A stretch of 8,576 nucleotides of DNA from Bacteroidota bacterium (GTDB lineage: Bacteria > Bacteroidota > Kryptoniia > Kryptoniales > JAKASW01): NCBI GenBank assembly GCA_021785235.1, contig JAJYGB010000487.1:1-8576 (forward strand), in the 5' to 3' direction. Shown piece by piece: positions 6,911 to 8,576 of this stretch. The notes under the pieces are model-generated. The model saw only the letters and a list, made by a program, of their open reading frames with translations. It had not been told where the DNA came from and made no database searches. The stretch's first letter is position 1. Each line of letters opens with the position of its first letter. A program made the position numbers and the translations under genes.

Positions 6911-8104
6911 CTAGCAGCCCCCCTGAATTTTTCTTTTGATAATGGTCTTAACAGGCTTATTCTTCGCGTCTGCAATCATTTTGAGGATCGTAGCCCGGGC
7001 GCCTTCACGAAATTCCTTGACGTCCGCATCCCAGTGGGAACCCGTCGGGACGAACGCGGTAGAGCTAAGTATGTTTTTTCTGAACGTGCCGATTCCACCG
7101 CGAAGGATAGCAAGATTCTCGTATCCCAACTCCTTCAGTAAGTAGTATGCTGTTCGCTCCTGAACCTCGTCGTTGCCCACCACAACTTTCTTGAGATGTC
7201 TTTGAGAGAAAGTCGAAACCCAGTCTTTACCAAATAAGTCGGACCTCTGGATATTGTAAGAGTTCGGCAGGGCGAGCTCGGCGAATTCTTTAGCCGAGCG
7301 GATGTCAATTATCCGGATATTCTGTTCGTGATCGACGATCCGGAAAGCGAGCTCGTCGGCGTCCATTTTGTCAACCGGATGCGCTGCCGTGTACGATGGA
7401 TCGGTCACTTTCTCGATCATGGCCGCCTTGTGATTGGGCATGAAAATGAAAATGACGCCAAGCGCGATGGCGAACGTTCCCGCTGCCGCGTGCTTAAGCG
7501 GCTTGAATTTAAACGAAGGAGCCGACTTACTGTCCACTCTTCTTTCGATAATGGTCGTGACCACGAAAGCGGCGACGGCAACCATAATTATGATGAAAGC
7601 GAATACCCCCTGTGACATCCCCAACGAATCGAACACCCTGATTGGTCCGAGCGCCGTCGAAGTGTAGAAGTTTTCGTACAGGGGGAATAGATCACCGAAG
7701 GCGAACACGCCAAGGAGTCCCCCGCCAACAAAGAACATCGCATCGACCTTCCCGATCGCGGCGGCGCACACACTTGTGCCCGGGCAGTAACCGCCGACGA
7801 TGAAGCCGATTCCCATGATAACTCCGCCCACAATAGCGGGGACAAGCCAGGTCGGATTCACATAGATGACATCGGTGTCCAGCAGACCGAAATGGCCGAG
7901 GAGAAGCACGCCGCTCATCGCGGTGATCGCTGCAGTGAAGAAAACTCGAAGCACTGTGAAATCATAGCCGTAGAAAACCCCCGCGAGTCGCCGCGAGGAG
8001 GAGAAGCCTGCCTGCTCGAGGACAAAGCCGAAGGCGATTCCAAGGAGGAGGGCTACGATGAGATTCAATTGATCTGAAATCAGGTCAGGTACGAATGGTC
8101 CCAT
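6911..8104 (-). CDS. YeeE/YedE (DUF395) sulfur-compound transporter half-subunit fused to rhodanese-like domain
   Basis: Inner-membrane protein of 397 residues, presumably taking up thiosulfate or a related sulfur compound with the half-subunit encoded just upstream. The YeeE part (about 1-140) has hydrophobic helices near 13-30, 51-71, 84-106 and 120-138 and the family motif GGYCPGTSVCAAA (C107, C113). Two more helices follow (about 166-186 and 207-223), separated by a strongly basic loop, so positive-inside topology places the C-terminal part outside the cytoplasm. Residues about 245-345 are rhodanese-like: IRIIDIRSAKEFAELALPNSYNI, then VVVGNDEVQERTAYYLLKELGY and AILRGGI. The usual loop cysteine is missing (VGNDEVQ at 309-315). 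The only cysteines are C107, C113 and the last residue C397, in the ending KIQGGC. GAGG lies 6 nt before the ATG, and the upstream gene stops 10 bp earlier, so the two form an operon. Family assignment is firm; the substrate is inferred from TsuA/YeeE. Confidence 0.88.
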   Translation of the reverse strand: MGPFVPDLISDQLNLIVALLLGIAFGFVLEQAGFSSSRRLAGVFYGYDFTVLRVFFTAAITAMSGVLLLGHFGLLDTDVIYVNPTWLVPAIVGGVIMGIGFIVGGYCPGTSVCAAAIGKVDAMFFVGGGLLGVFAFGDLFPLYENFYTSTALGPIRVFDSLGMSQGVFAFIIIMVAVAAFVVTTIIERRVDSKSAPSFKFKPLKHAAAGTFAIALGVIFIFMPNHKAAMIEKVTDPSYTAAHPVDKMDADELAFRIVDHEQNIRIIDIRSAKEFAELALPNSYNIQRSDLFGKDWVSTFSQRHLKKVVVGNDEVQERTAYYLLKELGYENLAILRGGIGTFRKNILSSTAFVPTGSHWDADVKEFREGARATILKMIADAKNKPVKTIIKRKIQGGC

Positions 8105-8114
8105 GATTTACCTC

Positions 8115-8576
8115 TCATATCCAGAGTTTGCGGCCGAGGTACGCAACCAGGTACCCGGTGCCAAATATTGAAAGCATTGCTATGAATCCGGCGGTCGAAA
8201 GGACAGCCATCCCGCTTAGCGCGGCGCCACTGGTGCAGCCGCGTGTGAACTGCGCTCCTATCCCGAATAACGCGCCGCCTATCGCCGCGAAGAACCATCT
8301 CGCTCTTGGTTTAACTCTCGGTCCCGCCTCGGTTACCAATTTTAGCCGGTCCGAAACAAGACCGGATATGAAGCCGCCGATCAGGACCCCGGCTATCTCG
8401 AACACGAGCCATGATTTTAGAGGGTTCTCTTTCCCGGCGCCGACGTATTGGCCGAAGAAGGGATTTGTCTCAGTAAATCTCGGCGCGATCGCGTTGGAAA
8501 TCGAGATCGTTGCGTCCTTAATTGCGCCGCTGGCCCCAAGCCCGCGTCCCGTTATGAATATCGTCGCGAGCAAAAC
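8115..8576 (-). CDS. YeeE/YedE (DUF395) sulfur-compound transporter half-subunit (partial, N-terminus beyond window)
   Basis: The last 153 codons or so of a membrane protein whose reading frame is open to the right edge; a TTG at 8573 is an internal codon rather than a convincing start. The fragment has an opening glycine-rich segment (FITGRGLGASGAIKD), a hydrophobic helix (about 54-72, SWLVFEIAGVLIGGFISGL), a second (about 92-108) that leads into the family signature FTRGCTSG (C113 counted from 8573), and a last helix (about 125-146). It ends with the basic GRKLWI. The RxTxGCTSG-type motif complements the GGYCPGT motif of the partner encoded 10 bp downstream. Together the two short proteins supply the two cysteine motifs that full-length YeeE/YedE proteins carry in one chain. 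No promoter is visible because the 5' end is outside the window. Confidence 0.88.
   Translation of the reverse strand, partial: VLLATIFITGRGLGASGAIKDATISISNAIAPRFTETNPFFGQYVGAGKENPLKSWLVFEIAGVLIGGFISGLVSDRLKLVTEAGPRVKPRARWFFAAIGGALFGIGAQFTRGCTSGAALSGMAVLSTAGFIAMLSIFGTGYLVAYLGRKLWI

Noticed and set aside
1..8576. Mobile element, CRISPR array, tRNA or toxin-antitoxin pair
   Set aside because: No transposase, integrase, regularly spaced repeats, cloverleaf sequence or small paired genes were found on either strand.

Overview
The window is a chromosomal stretch of a Gram-negative-type bacterium with roughly 50% GC. Three features suggest the Bacteroidota/Ignavibacteria/Calditrichota (FCB) side of the tree: an N-terminal-helix MacB/FtsX-type permease of the kind abundant there, an NtrC-type regulator paired with a kinase carrying a 'LTHEI-N-S' H-box, and a compact PPK2. 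This placement is inference from family style; no rRNA or other marker gene is present. No IS element, tRNA, rRNA, integrase or CRISPR array was seen.

Layout. (1) 1-1753, minus strand: an ABC-exporter operon, with a complete MacB/LolD-type ATPase overlapping a permease gene that runs off the left edge. (2) 1754-1971: a 218-bp AT-rich divergent intergenic region. (3) 1972-4730, plus strand: a two-component system of a sigma-54-dependent NtrC-family response regulator and, 17 bp later, its membrane-anchored histidine kinase. The divergent arrangement suggests that the pair regulates the exporter, but I find no correctly spaced sigma-54 promoter between them. (4) 4821-5693, plus strand: a LigB/DODA-type (YgiD-like) class III extradiol dioxygenase homologue that appears to lack one of the four active-site histidines. 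(5) 5694-5981: a 288-bp gap with a weak hairpin, a perfect 12-bp palindrome and GC-rich repeats. (6) 5982-6860, plus strand: a PPK2-family polyphosphate:nucleotide phosphotransferase. (7) 6873-6898: a perfect 11-bp stem hairpin that probably terminates transcription from both sides. (8) 6911-8576, minus strand: a two-gene YeeE/YedE (DUF395, sulfur-compound transport) operon. The upstream half-subunit is cut by the right edge. The downstream half-subunit is fused to a C-terminal rhodanese-like domain that has no cysteine in its active-site loop, and the protein ends in Gly-Gly-Cys.

How they may work together: the exporter and the two-component system plausibly form one envelope-stress or efflux module. 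The YeeE pair is a self-contained sulfur-compound uptake unit. The dioxygenase homologue and PPK2 look like independent metabolic genes. The most unusual item is the YeeE-rhodanese fusion with its missing loop cysteine and terminal cysteine; the next is the altered active site of the dioxygenase homologue.
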